Part shown: in pieces, positions 1 through 9,022 of the stretch
Layout: every line of letters starts with the position of its first letter
Numbering within the stretch: position 1 is the first letter of the stretch
Assembly: GCF_900083545.1 (NCBI RefSeq)
Contig: NZ_LT559262.1
Coordinates: 2,880,302-2,944,301 of the forward strand
Length of the DNA: 64,000 nucleotides
Reading direction: 5' to 3'
Source of the DNA: Alistipes provencensis
GTDB taxonomy: Bacteria > Bacteroidota > Bacteroidia > Bacteroidales > Rikenellaceae
The notes under the pieces: generated by a model
Told to the model about the DNA's origin: nothing
Database searches by the model: none
The model's input: only the letters and a program-made list of their open reading frames with translations
Program-made: the position numbers and the translations under genes

Positions 1-1
1 C

Positions 2-1486
2 CTGAACAACGCCCTGAAGTTCTACAACGGTCCGGAAGCCGTGCTTACGGCCGCCAATTTCAAATATTCCAACTCGGGCGGCCTGTTCAACGACGGCAAG
101 ATCACGGCCGATGAACTGGAATTCAATTCGACCGCGGCGTTCGAGAACTGCGAGAACGGTGAATTGACGGTGGGCTATGTGAAGTTCGCCAACAAGACGA
201 CGAAGTTCTACCAGAAGGGCGCCGCCGCGATCGACGAGATGTATGTGATCGGCGAGGTTTACGTCAACTGCCATACCGCTGTAAATACGCTGAAGGTCGA
301 AGGCGGCAGCATCTACATCGCTTCGGGCGCAGCCTTGGTGACCGAGACGGCCGATTTCAACAACGCCAAGGTCGAGTTCGCCGCGGGTTCGCTCTTCATC
401 GCGCAGGACTTCAATCTGTCCGAGGGCGGCAAGAACACCTTTACCTCGAAAGCCGGGGAGACGGACATCGTGCCGGTGCTGCGCTTCGAGAAGTCGTCGT
501 TCTACTCCAAGGGCAACGAGTACTGGAGTCAGGCCTACACGGCATTCTCCGGACGGATGGAGGTCGTGGACCCGCAGGCCGAGAACAAGTTCTATGTGGC
601 CAAGTGCTTCACCGACGGAGCCTATCTGGCCCTTTCGCAACTGACGAACATTCCCAAAAGTGACTGCAACGGCGGCAAGGGACAGATTACGCCCGATCCG
701 GAACCGGAACCCGATCCGTTCGAACTCGTCGAGGGGCAGGTTTTCACCTACTGCTTCGAGGACAACTGGCCGTGGTTCGGCGACTATGACATGAATGATG
801 TCGTTATCGTGAGCCGTATTGACCGCACGCTTTCGAAGGACGGCGGCAAGGTCTCCGAACTGACGTTCAACTGGGAGCTGAGGGCTGCCGGAACCACCTA
901 CGACATCGCTTTCGGGGTACAGATGGATCAGGTGGCGGGCACGAACGTCGCGTCGTCCGAGTCGTCGCACAAGGGCTTCGGCAAGGGACAGTTCGCCTCG
1001 CAGAACCCCGAGTCGGGCAAGAATGCCGTCATTCCGTTCTTCAACGATACGAAGGAGCTGCTGAGCACCTCGAACACATGGAAGGGGCAGTCTGCATCGC
1101 CGACCGTGAAGCACACGACGCGGGTCGTATTCTCGCAGCCGGTGGACGCCGCTGCCGTGAAGGATTCGGAGATGAACTTCTTCATCGCCGTGAAGTCGCG
1201 CACGAACGAGGTTCACATGCCGGGTTACGCGCCGACCGAGTCGGGCATCATCGGCAAGGGCTCGTTCCTGCCGTCGGACCCCTACAAGTTCTACATCGCA
1301 CAGGGCGACGAGGCCAAGTACAACTACCTGATGTGGGCGCTGATGATCCCCGGGGAGTTCCGCTACCCCGCCGAGACCAAAGACATCCGCACGGCCTACA
1401 AGTACTTTCTGGACTGGGCGGCGTCGAACGGCACGCAGCACACCGAGTGGTATCTCGAAGAGACCGATGCAAGCAAGATTTATTGA
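2..1486 (+). CDS. LruC domain-containing surface protein, 3' part
   Basis: The reading frame is open to the left edge, so the N-terminus lies outside the window. The visible part begins with about 220 residues of repetitive beta-strand-like sequence rich in Asn, Phe and Gly. A Pro/Glu/Asp linker (PDPEPEPDPF) follows, then a C-terminal LruC/DUF4842 domain recognised by its opening, FEDNWPWFGDYDMNDVVI. In this family the domain sits at the C-terminus of secreted or surface proteins of Bacteroidetes and Leptospira, and its biochemical role is not established. The stop is followed closely by a strong terminator, so this gene ends its transcript. Family assignment is firm; no specific function can be given. 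Confidence 0.85.
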   Translation: MNNALKFYNGPEAVLTAANFKYSNSGGLFNDGKITADELEFNSTAAFENCENGELTVGYVKFANKTTKFYQKGAAAIDEMYVIGEVYVNCHTAVNTLKVEGGSIYIASGAALVTETADFNNAKVEFAAGSLFIAQDFNLSEGGKNTFTSKAGETDIVPVLRFEKSSFYSKGNEYWSQAYTAFSGRMEVVDPQAENKFYVAKCFTDGAYLALSQLTNIPKSDCNGGKGQITPDPEPEPDPFELVEGQVFTYCFEDNWPWFGDYDMNDVVIVSRIDRTLSKDGGKVSELTFNWELRAAGTTYDIAFGVQMDQVAGTNVASSESSHKGFGKGQFASQNPESGKNAVIPFFNDTKELLSTSNTWKGQSASPTVKHTTRVVFSQPVDAAAVKDSEMNFFIAVKSRTNEVHMPGYAPTESGIIGKGSFLPSDPYKFYIAQGDEAKYNYLMWALMIPGEFRYPAETKDIRTAYKYFLDWAASNGTQHTEWYLEETDASKIY

Positions 1487-1504
1487 TCTCACGATAGGAT
1501 GATA

Positions 1505-1532
1505 AAAGCCGCGGCACAGACCGCGGCTTTTT
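1505..1532 (+). terminator. Rho-independent terminator after the LruC gene
   Basis: A 10-bp perfect stem (AAAGCCGCGG paired with CCGCGGCTTT) with a 6-base loop is followed by a T run. It starts 18 bases after the stop codon. Confidence 0.85.
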
Positions 1533-1554
1533 CGTATCCGTTTCCGACTGCACA

Positions 1555-1588
1555 TAAAAAACGATCCGCAGGAAACCCTGCGGATCGT
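1555..1588 (-). terminator. Rho-independent terminator of the first RND operon
   Basis: A 12-bp perfect stem (ACGATCCGCAGG and its complement) with a 4-base loop is followed on the minus strand by a T run. It lies just downstream of the tetR stop and, with the preceding terminator, insulates two convergent transcripts. Confidence 0.85.
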
Positions 1589-1611
1589 CTCTTATCGGGA
1601 TGAAACCCGGC

Positions 1612-2190
1612 CTATCTGCGGTCGATCAGCTCGATGCCCTTCCGGGTCGCCGCGCCGCGGAGAATGGTGCGGCAGAAGAGGTAGAGCTCCTCACGGACCG
1701 TGCCCGTCAGGCGCAGTTCGTAGAGCGTGTTCATCAGCCGGTCTGCGAATGCCGGAGCGTCGATCTCCGGAAGCAGAAGCTCTTCGTCGCGGCAGGCTTC
1801 GAGACAGCGTGTGATCTCCCGGTGCCAGAATTCCCGGTGTTCGTCGTAATGTTCGGCAAAGATGACCTTGTGGCGGATGTCCGACAGGAAACGGGGGTCC
1901 ACCGTGTAGAGGTTGTCCATGTACTCGTTGACCAGCTTGAGCACCTTTTGCAGCGAATTGCCGCCGCGGCGCTTGCTGCAGGCGACGATGCGTTCCCGCT
2001 GCTGGTGGCTCATGTAGTCGAGGCAGGCGCCTACCAGATCGTTCTTGTCGGTGAACATTTCGTAGAGGGTGCGCTTCGAGATTCCCAGCGTCTGCGCGAT
2101 CTCATCGACCCGGACGGCACGAATGCCGTTCCGGGCGATGAGTTCCCGCGTGGCGCGGATGATCTCCTCTTTGGTCGCTCCCCTTTCCAT
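1612..2190 (-). CDS. TetR/AcrR family transcriptional regulator
   Basis: This 192-aa protein has an N-terminal TetR helix-turn-helix (about residues 8-55, containing IAQTLGISKRTLYEMF) followed by an all-helical ligand/dimerisation domain. Its ATG overlaps the stop of the outer-membrane-factor gene in a TAATG junction, so it is the last gene of the RND operon and probably translationally coupled. TetR proteins next to RND pumps usually repress them in response to pump substrates. Here the regulator would be co-transcribed with its own target, giving autogenous feedback (inferred). The binding site and ligand are unknown. Confidence 0.88.
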   Translation of the reverse strand: MERGATKEEIIRATRELIARNGIRAVRVDEIAQTLGISKRTLYEMFTDKNDLVGACLDYMSHQQRERIVACSKRRGGNSLQKVLKLVNEYMDNLYTVDPRFLSDIRHKVIFAEHYDEHREFWHREITRCLEACRDEELLLPEIDAPAFADRLMNTLYELRLTGTVREELYLFCRTILRGAATRKGIELIDRR

Positions 2191-3554
2191 TATTTTTCCT
2201 CCGTGATGTCACGGCCGCCGCCGAGGGCCTGATAAAGATTTACGACGCCCTGAATCTCGTCGAACCGGTCGGAAATCTGCGACAACTGTGCCGAGAGCAG
2301 CGACTGTTGGGCGGTCAGCACTTCGAGGTAGGTGGTCGAACCGTGCTGCATCAGCAGTTCGGTCGACTCCACGGCACGCTCCATGGCTGCGATCTGGCGG
2401 GCCCGGAGGTCCGTCTTGGCGCGGGCCGACTGGCATTGCGCAAGGGCGTTGTTGACCTCGGCGCCGGCGTTGAGCAGCGCCTGCTGGAACGCCAGCTTCG
2501 ACTCCTCCTGCTGTGCTTTGGCGATCTTCACGCGGGCACGGTTGGCGTTGGCGTTGAAGATCGGTTGCAGCAGCGATCCGGCGGCATTCCAGATCAGTTT
2601 GCCTGCATCGGTGATGGCGACGTTGTTGCCCCAGCCCAGCGTACCGCTCAGCGTGATCGACGGATAGAGGGCTGAACGGGCGCTTGCCGTGGCGTAGTAC
2701 GACTGCATGAGCGTGTACTCGGCCGAACGGATGTCGGGACGGTTCGAAAGCATTTGCAGGGGCACGCCGACCGTCAGGTCGTCGGGCAACTGTTGGTTGT
2801 CGAGACTGCCGCGGCCGATGGTGTGCGGAGCCTCGCCCAGCAGCGAGCAGAGCGAGTTCTCGATCTGCGTGCGCTGGTATGCGATGTCGTGCAGCGATGC
2901 CTCGATCGAAAGCGTATTGCCTTCGTACTGGGCCACGCCGGCTTCGTTGGTCATACCGGCCTCCTTCATGGCGCGCATCGTCTCGACGCTCTGACGCCAC
3001 TTGGCCGCCGTCTCCTCCGTCACCGCATACTGGCTGTCGAGCATCAGCAGCGTGTAGTAGAGGTTAGCCACGCTCGAGATGAGCTGGGTCTTTACAGCCT
3101 GCTCGTACTCTTTGCTCTGGAGATAGAGCGCTTTGGCTTTGCGCTTGGCGTTCGTCAGGCCGTTGAAGATGTCGATCTGCCAACTGGCCGTCACGGGAAT
3201 CGAGAAGCTTTTCGACGGTGCGGAACCGTCGAAGCTGCTCAGGCTGCCCTGCGGAGCGAAGTTGAACGACGGCAGATAAGCCAGACGCGCCGATTTGAGC
3301 GTCGCCTCGGCCTCCTTCACGCGCCAGCCTGCCGACTGCAGGTCGGTGTTGTTCTCCAGCGCCAGCGCGATCAGCGCTTGCAACTGGGGATCGGTGAACA
3401 TCTCCTGCCAGCGGATGTCGCCCAAGGTCGTCGAGTCGGCGGTCTCCGCCGTGCCGTAGAGCCCTGCGGTGGTCACCTCGGGACGGGTATAGGGTTTATA
3501 GATGCCGCAGCCGGTCAGCGCCGCTGCCGCGCATATTATCAGGATCTTTTTCAT
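2190..3554 (-). CDS. RND efflux outer membrane lipoprotein (TolC/NodT family)
   Basis: The 454-aa protein is the exit duct of a tripartite drug efflux pump. It has a lipoprotein signal (AAAALTGCG, acylated Cys about residue 16) followed by the two OEP repeats typical of OprM/NodT proteins, with long helical stretches and motifs such as SNRPDIRSAEYTLMQSY. Length matches the family. It starts 3 bases after the pump gene and overlaps tetR by one base, so adaptor, pump, channel and regulator form one minus-strand operon. A divergent paralogue is encoded at 18.7-20.1 kb. Confidence 0.92.
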   Translation of the reverse strand: MKKILIICAAAALTGCGIYKPYTRPEVTTAGLYGTAETADSTTLGDIRWQEMFTDPQLQALIALALENNTDLQSAGWRVKEAEATLKSARLAYLPSFNFAPQGSLSSFDGSAPSKSFSIPVTASWQIDIFNGLTNAKRKAKALYLQSKEYEQAVKTQLISSVANLYYTLLMLDSQYAVTEETAAKWRQSVETMRAMKEAGMTNEAGVAQYEGNTLSIEASLHDIAYQRTQIENSLCSLLGEAPHTIGRGSLDNQQLPDDLTVGVPLQMLSNRPDIRSAEYTLMQSYYATASARSALYPSITLSGTLGWGNNVAITDAGKLIWNAAGSLLQPIFNANANRARVKIAKAQQEESKLAFQQALLNAGAEVNNALAQCQSARAKTDLRARQIAAMERAVESTELLMQHGSTTYLEVLTAQQSLLSAQLSQISDRFDEIQGVVNLYQALGGGRDITEEK

Positions 3555-3557
3555 GTG

Positions 3558-6500
3558 TTACTCCTCTTTCTCATTTTTACACTCTTCCAGTTCGGCACGC
3601 ACGGCCCACTGGGGGTCGGGGTCGAATTCCAAGGGTTTAACCTTCTCCTGCAGCGTCTGGAAGATGATGAACAGCGTCGGCACGAGGAACAGCAGCGCCA
3701 GCGTTCCGACGATCATACCGCCGATGACACCTGCACCGAGGGTCGAGTTACCGTTGGCGCCTACGCCGTGCGAGAGCACCAGCGGGATCATACCGAACAC
3801 GCAGGTAAGGACGGTCATCAGGATAGGACGCAGACGGGCCTTGGCAGCCGATACGGCGGCCTGCGTGAGGCTCATGCCTGCGGCGCGGCGGTCGGCGGCG
3901 TACTCGGTGATCAGAATGGCCGTCTTCGACAGCAGACCGATCAGCATGATGATACCCGTCTGGAGATAGATGTTGTTTTCCATACCCATCATCTTGGCCA
4001 GCAGGAACGAGCCCATCAGACCGCACGGTACCGACAGAATGACGGCGAACGGAATGAGGAAACTCTCGTACAGGGCGCTCAGGATGAGGTAGATCAGCAG
4101 GATACAGATACCGAAGATGATAACCGTGTTGCTGCCCGTCTGCGCCTCCTCACGCGTGATACCGTCGAACTCGTAGCCGTAGCCCTTGGGCAGGACCTGT
4201 GCGGCGACCTCCTGAATGGCCTTGATGGCGTCACCCGACGAATAACCGTCGGCGGCCGTACCGTTCACGGCGATCGAGCTGTACATGTTGAAGCGGTTCA
4301 ACACTTCGGAGCTGTAGACGCGCGTCAGGTTCACGAACTGGCTCAGGGGAGCCATCTCGCCGCTGTTCGAGCGCACGAAGACGTTGTTCAGCGACTCGGT
4401 GTCGAGACGGTATTTCGGGTCGGCCTGCATCGTCACATAGTACATCTTCGAGAAACGGTTGATGTTCGAGACATACTGGCCGCCGTAGTAGCCCGCCAGC
4501 GTCGAGAGGATCGAGGTCGGCGATACGCCGGCACGCTTGGCCTTCGCAGCGTCGATGTCCACCATGTACTGCGGGAAGTTGATGTTGAAGGTCGAGTATG
4601 CGCGGGCGATCTCCGGACGCTGGTTCAGTGCGCCGATGAATTGCAGGTAGACGTTGTAGAAGTCGGTCAGCTCGCCGCCGGCCTTGTCCTGCAGGTTCAT
4701 GGAGAAACCGGTCGAGGTACCGTAACCCGAGATCATCGGCGGTGCCACGGCGAAGATCTGTGCGTCCTTGATATCGGCGGTACGTCCGTAAATCTGGCCG
4801 ATAACGGCGTTCACGTCGTCCTCCTTCTTCGGGCGCTCGTCCCAGTCCTTGAGTTTGATGATGGCCATACCGTACGACGAACCCTGTCCGGCGATCATAC
4901 CGTAACCGGCCACCTGCATGTAGTCGCGGATCTGCGGGATGCCGTCGATGCGCGCCGAAACCTGCTCCATGACCTTGTGGGTCTCTGCGAGCGAGGAACC
5001 CGGGGCCGTGGTGACGTTGACCATGATCGTACCTTGGTCCTCGTCGGGAACCAGACCCGTCTTGGTGGTGTTCATCAGCAGCACCAGCGCCGCCATGGCG
5101 AGTCCGAGCGTCGACCACATCAGCCACTTGTGCTTGATGAAGAGCAGTACGCCGTGCTTGTACTTGTTGACCAGCGCGCTGAACGACGTGTTGAATGCCT
5201 TGCGGAAGCGTGCTGCGAAGTTGTCGCGCATCTCGCCGTTCTCGTCGAGGTACGGCTTCAGAATCATGGCGCAGAGGGCCGGCGACAGCGTAAGTGCGTT
5301 GACGGCCGAGATACCCACGGCCACGGCCATCGTGATACCGAACTGCGTGTAGAACACACCCGACGTTCCGCCCATCATGGCGACGGGGATGAACACGGCC
5401 ATGAAGACCAGCGTCGAGGTTACGATAGCCGAGGTGATACCCGACATGGCGTCGACGGTGGCCATGAAAGAGGACTTATATCCCACGTCGAAACGTGCTT
5501 GGACAGCCTCCACCACGATAATGGCGTCGTCGACGACCGTTCCGATCGCAAGAACCAGTGCGAAGAGGGTCAGCAGGTTGATCGAGAATCCGGCGAATGC
5601 GAGGAAGCCGAACGTACCGACCAGCGACACGAGGATCGAAGCCGTGGGGATGAGCGTCGAGCGGATGTCCTGCAGGAAGACGTAGACCACTAGAATCACG
5701 AGGAGGATAGCCTCGAACAGGGTCTTGACCACCTCTTTCATCGAGGCGTAGAGGAAGTCGTTCACACTCTGCAGGTGGGCGACGGCGACGCCTTTCGGCA
5801 GTTCGGCCTGCACCTCGTCAAGCAGTGCGTTGACGTCGTTCACGACCTGCGTGGCGTTCGAGCCGGCGGTCTGGAAAATCATGGTGCTGACGCCCGGGTG
5901 GCCGTTCGTATAGCCTTTGTAAGCATAGGATTCGCTGCCCAGCTCGATGTCGGCGACATCTTTCAGGCGCAGGACCGAACCGTCGGGCTTGGCCGAGATC
6001 ACGATCTCGCCGAACTCTTCGGGCGTCTGGTGGCGTCCGCGGTATTTCATCGTGTACTGGAACGTGTTCTGGGAGTTCTCACCCAGCGTACCGGTCGCCG
6101 ACTCGATGTTCTGTTCGGCCAGCGCTGCCGTCACGTCCGACGGAATGAGCTTGTACTGAGCCATGATGTCGGGCTTCAGCCAGACGCGCATCGAGTAGTC
6201 GGCGCCGAGGGTGAACACCTCGCCGACACCGTGGATACGCTGGATACGCGGCTCGATGTTGATCTTCGAGTAGTTCGACAGGAAGGTCTCGTCGTAAGAG
6301 TCGTCGGGGCTGTAGAGCGAGAAGATCTTCACCATGGAGGTCTGACGCTTCATGGTCATGATACCGATCTGCGTAACTTCGGAGGGAAGCTGGCCGGTGG
6401 CGCGCGATACCTTGTTCTGCACGTTGACGGCCGCCATGTCGGCGTTGATGCCCTGACGGAAATAGACCGTTACGGAGGCGCTTCCGACGGCTGCGCTGGA

Positions 6501-6740
6501 GGTCATGTAGGTCATGTCCTCCACACCGTTGATGGCCTGCTCGAGCGGTACGATGACCGACTTCTGAATCGTCTCGGCGCTGGCGCCCGGATACGAGGCG
6601 CGCACCATAACCGTCGGGGGTGCGATGTCCGGATACTGCTCCACGGGCAGCGTCGCAAGACCGATCAGACCGGCGATTACGATTACGATTGATATGACCG
6701 ACGCCAGTACGGGTCGTTCGATAAAATGCTTGAGTGTCAT
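3558..6740 (-). CDS. RND multidrug efflux pump, inner membrane subunit (HAE1/AcrB type)
   Basis: This 1060-aa protein is the proton-driven pump subunit. It has the N-terminal FIERP motif and first transmembrane helix (about 11-30), the porter domain (from about 40), and the TM4 motif AIGTVVDDAIIVVE with the paired Asp residues 404-405 used in proton relay. The second symmetrical half ends in a hydrophilic tail. It is full length for HAE1 pumps. It sits between adaptor (gap 3 bases) and outer-membrane factor (gap 3 bases). Substrates cannot be read from sequence; homologues export hydrophobic drugs, dyes and bile salts. Confidence 0.95.
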   Translation of the reverse strand: MTLKHFIERPVLASVISIVIVIAGLIGLATLPVEQYPDIAPPTVMVRASYPGASAETIQKSVIVPLEQAINGVEDMTYMTSSAAVGSASVTVYFRQGINADMAAVNVQNKVSRATGQLPSEVTQIGIMTMKRQTSMVKIFSLYSPDDSYDETFLSNYSKINIEPRIQRIHGVGEVFTLGADYSMRVWLKPDIMAQYKLIPSDVTAALAEQNIESATGTLGENSQNTFQYTMKYRGRHQTPEEFGEIVISAKPDGSVLRLKDVADIELGSESYAYKGYTNGHPGVSTMIFQTAGSNATQVVNDVNALLDEVQAELPKGVAVAHLQSVNDFLYASMKEVVKTLFEAILLVILVVYVFLQDIRSTLIPTASILVSLVGTFGFLAFAGFSINLLTLFALVLAIGTVVDDAIIVVEAVQARFDVGYKSSFMATVDAMSGITSAIVTSTLVFMAVFIPVAMMGGTSGVFYTQFGITMAVAVGISAVNALTLSPALCAMILKPYLDENGEMRDNFAARFRKAFNTSFSALVNKYKHGVLLFIKHKWLMWSTLGLAMAALVLLMNTTKTGLVPDEDQGTIMVNVTTAPGSSLAETHKVMEQVSARIDGIPQIRDYMQVAGYGMIAGQGSSYGMAIIKLKDWDERPKKEDDVNAVIGQIYGRTADIKDAQIFAVAPPMISGYGTSTGFSMNLQDKAGGELTDFYNVYLQFIGALNQRPEIARAYSTFNINFPQYMVDIDAAKAKRAGVSPTSILSTLAGYYGGQYVSNINRFSKMYYVTMQADPKYRLDTESLNNVFVRSNSGEMAPLSQFVNLTRVYSSEVLNRFNMYSSIAVNGTAADGYSSGDAIKAIQEVAAQVLPKGYGYEFDGITREEAQTGSNTVIIFGICILLIYLILSALYESFLIPFAVILSVPCGLMGSFLLAKMMGMENNIYLQTGIIMLIGLLSKTAILITEYAADRRAAGMSLTQAAVSAAKARLRPILMTVLTCVFGMIPLVLSHGVGANGNSTLGAGVIGGMIVGTLALLFLVPTLFIIFQTLQEKVKPLEFDPDPQWAVRAELEECKNEKEE

Positions 6741-6743
6741 AGG

Positions 6744-7916
6744 TTATTCCTCTTTTTCGGTTTGGGACTGGGCGGCAGCCTCATCGGTTGCGGGAGCGGC
6801 GGCTTCGGCTGCGGCCTGACCCTTGATACGGATGGGCGTGCCTTCGCGCAGCAGACCTACGCCTTCGGCTACGATCACGTCGCCCGGTACGAGACCCGTG
6901 CGTGCGATGTATTCGCGGCCGTTGGAGATCTTCTCGACGTCGATCATCGACGAAACGGCCTTGCCGTCCACTACCTTATATACATAGACTTTGTCCTGAA
7001 GTTCGAACGTTGCGGCCTGCGGAACGGCGATGCAATCCTTGTAGATGCTCGGCAGGATGACGTTGCCGGCACCGCCGCTGTGCAGCAGTCCGTTGGGGTT
7101 GGGGAACGCCGCGCGCAGCGACACGCTGCCCGTCGAGGTGTCGATGACGCCGCTGATCGACTCCACGCGGCCCGCCTGATCGTAGATTGAGCCGTCGCTG
7201 AGCTGCAATTGTACGGCCGGCATGCTCTTGAGCGTCTCGGCGATCGAACCGTACTGGCGCGTGAGACCCAGCAGTTGGTTCTCGTTCATCGAGAAGTAGA
7301 CGTACATCTCCGAATTGTCCGACACGGTGGTCAGCGGCTGCGGAATCGAAGCGCTCACCAGTGCGCCGACACGGTACGGCAGCGTGCCGACCACGCCGTT
7401 GGCCGGAGCCTTCACGACCGTATAGGAGAGGTTGTTGGCGGCGTTCACGCGCTGGGCTTCGGCCTGTGCGAGCTGTGCCTTGGCCGTCAGCAGGGTGTTG
7501 TTGGCCGTCGACAGGTCGTACTGCGAAACGACGTTCTTGGCAAAGAGTTCCTTTTTGCTGTCGTAGGTGAGCTGTGCCGTGGCTACGCCGGCCTTGGCGG
7601 CCTCGACGTTGGCTTCGGCAGTCTGCAGGGCTGCCTTGTAGGGCACCTGATCGATGATGAAAAGGGTCTGGCCTTTCGATACCTGCTGGCCCTCGTTAAC
7701 GCAGAGTTCCGAGATCGTGCCCGAAACCTGCGGATAGATTGCGATGTCCTGACGTCCGCGGATGGTCGCCGAGTAGTTGCTCGGGATCTCGCGGTCGGTG
7801 GTGGCGACGGTCATCACGGCGTATTCGCCGGGTCCCATTGCCGTAGGCGCCTGCCCACAGGCGACGGCTGCCATGCAGTAGGCCACTAAGGCAGCCTTCA
7901 CAAATGTTTGCTTCAT
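6744..7916 (-). CDS. RND efflux periplasmic adaptor lipoprotein (MexA/AcrA type)
   Basis: The 390-aa membrane fusion protein links the pump to the outer membrane channel. An N-terminal signal ends in the lipobox MAAVACGQ. Next come a lipoyl-type half (YPQVSGTISELCVNEGQQV), a coiled-coil hairpin around residues 100-165, the second lipoyl half (VKAPANGVVGTL), a beta-barrel and an Ala/Glu-rich C-terminal tail. It is the first gene of the minus-strand operon and is transcribed divergently from an AraC-type regulator, with a candidate promoter directly upstream. Confidence 0.93.
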   Translation of the reverse strand: MKQTFVKAALVAYCMAAVACGQAPTAMGPGEYAVMTVATTDREIPSNYSATIRGRQDIAIYPQVSGTISELCVNEGQQVSKGQTLFIIDQVPYKAALQTAEANVEAAKAGVATAQLTYDSKKELFAKNVVSQYDLSTANNTLLTAKAQLAQAEAQRVNAANNLSYTVVKAPANGVVGTLPYRVGALVSASIPQPLTTVSDNSEMYVYFSMNENQLLGLTRQYGSIAETLKSMPAVQLQLSDGSIYDQAGRVESISGVIDTSTGSVSLRAAFPNPNGLLHSGGAGNVILPSIYKDCIAVPQAATFELQDKVYVYKVVDGKAVSSMIDVEKISNGREYIARTGLVPGDVIVAEGVGLLREGTPIRIKGQAAAEAAAPATDEAAAQSQTEKEE

Positions 7917-7958
7917 AACTTTTCCTTAACTTTATATACTAAAAAACTTTTTCAGGTG

Positions 7959-7966
7959 CAAAAGTA
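7959..7966 (-). promoter_or_regulatory. Candidate -7 element of the first RND operon
   Basis: The minus strand reads TACTTTTG, matching the Bacteroidetes TAnnTTTG element, about 43 bases before the adaptor ATG. No clear -33 TTG was seen at the usual distance. The 164-bp divergent region probably also holds TetR and AraC binding sites, which I could not define. Confidence 0.5.
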
Positions 7967-8053
7967 TCTTAAAAACGGTGATGATGTGCCTTATATTGCG
8001 AACAGTTTTGGGACTTTTCGGAACAAAAATGGGAGTTTTATCGAATAATTCAC

Positions 8054-8061
8054 TATTTTTG
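8054..8061 (+). promoter_or_regulatory. Candidate -7 element of the araC-type gene
   Basis: TATTTTTG matches TAnnTTTG and lies 19 bases before the ATG, implying a very short leader of about 10-15 bases. Confidence 0.5.
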
Positions 8062-8080
8062 TTCGAAAAAAGAAATAACT

Positions 8081-8929
8081 ATGGCTCAAGTAAATCCGAT
8101 AATCACCACCCCGGAAGAACAATTCGTCGTCGGAGAGTCCGATTTCGCCTTCTTCAGCAACTACGCGTGCCGGATCGAAGGCGGAGCGTTCCTGTTTTGC
8201 CGCAGCGGCCGTGCCGAGGCTTCGGTCAATCAGTATCAGGGCGAGGTGCGGCGCAATACGATGGTGCTGCTGCTGCCGGGCTCGGTGCTGATGCTCACCG
8301 ACCGCACGGAGGATTTCCGGGTGACCTTCTGCGCTTTTTCGCGCGACCTCTTCTCCGAGGCGGCGTTCCGCTTGGACCCTTCGTTCTTCCGCGCCCTGCG
8401 CGAGCGCCCGATCTCCTACCCGCCGACGCGGATCGTCGAGGGGGCTGCGATCTGGTTCCAGATGGCGGCCTACACCTACCGCGACCGGAGCAACGTGTTC
8501 CGGAACACGATCATCAAGAACCGCCTGCAGAACGTGCTGCTGGAGAGTTACGACAAGATGCAGCGCTTCGCCGCGCGGCAGCCGCGGACACCCGAGATCA
8601 CCACGCGGCAGACCGACCTTTTCCAGCGTTTCGTGGCCCTCGTGCACGAGCATTGTTCGCAGGAGCGCGAGGTTTCGTTCTATGCCGACAAGCTCTGCAT
8701 CTCGACCCGTTACCTCTCGACCATCGTGCGGAGCGTGGCGAGGAGCTCGGCCAAGGAGTTCATCGACCGTGCGGTGATCCTCGAGATCAAGATGATGCTC
8801 CAGTCCACCGACCTTTCGGTACAGGAGATCGCCTACCGGCTCCGGTTTCCCGACCAGTCGTATCTGGGGCGCTTTTTCAAGAAGCGCACCGGGGAGTCGC
8901 CCACCGAGTACCGCAACACGCGGAAATAA
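8081..8929 (+). CDS. AraC family transcriptional regulator
   Basis: The 282-aa protein has an N-terminal cupin-like sensing half (about 1-160) and a C-terminal AraC double helix-turn-helix (about 185-282). The signature is in the second helix-turn-helix: SVQEIAYRLRFPDQSYLGRFFKKRTGESPTEYR, quoted here in part as PDQSYLGRFFKKRTG. It is divergent from the RND operon, so it may activate the pump, the downstream sugar/redox genes, or both; the sequence does not decide this. No terminator was seen before the aldolase gene 93 bases downstream. Confidence 0.88.
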   Translation: MAQVNPIITTPEEQFVVGESDFAFFSNYACRIEGGAFLFCRSGRAEASVNQYQGEVRRNTMVLLLPGSVLMLTDRTEDFRVTFCAFSRDLFSEAAFRLDPSFFRALRERPISYPPTRIVEGAAIWFQMAAYTYRDRSNVFRNTIIKNRLQNVLLESYDKMQRFAARQPRTPEITTRQTDLFQRFVALVHEHCSQEREVSFYADKLCISTRYLSTIVRSVARSSAKEFIDRAVILEIKMMLQSTDLSVQEIAYRLRFPDQSYLGRFFKKRTGESPTEYRNTRK

Positions 8930-9022
8930 CCTGCCGGGGATGAAACTTGCGGCGGCAAGGATCGTATTGTATTTGGAACCGGATTTGCAAGTAAGATATA
9001 AATCCTTAAAACGCGTCTGATT

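Noticed and set aside
2754..5693. A 979-codon open frame on the plus strand opposite the first RND pump
   Set aside because: It is antisense to an intact AcrB-type gene with clear motifs, is very rich in Arg/His/Asp, and shows no domain. It is a typical GC-rich shadow frame.
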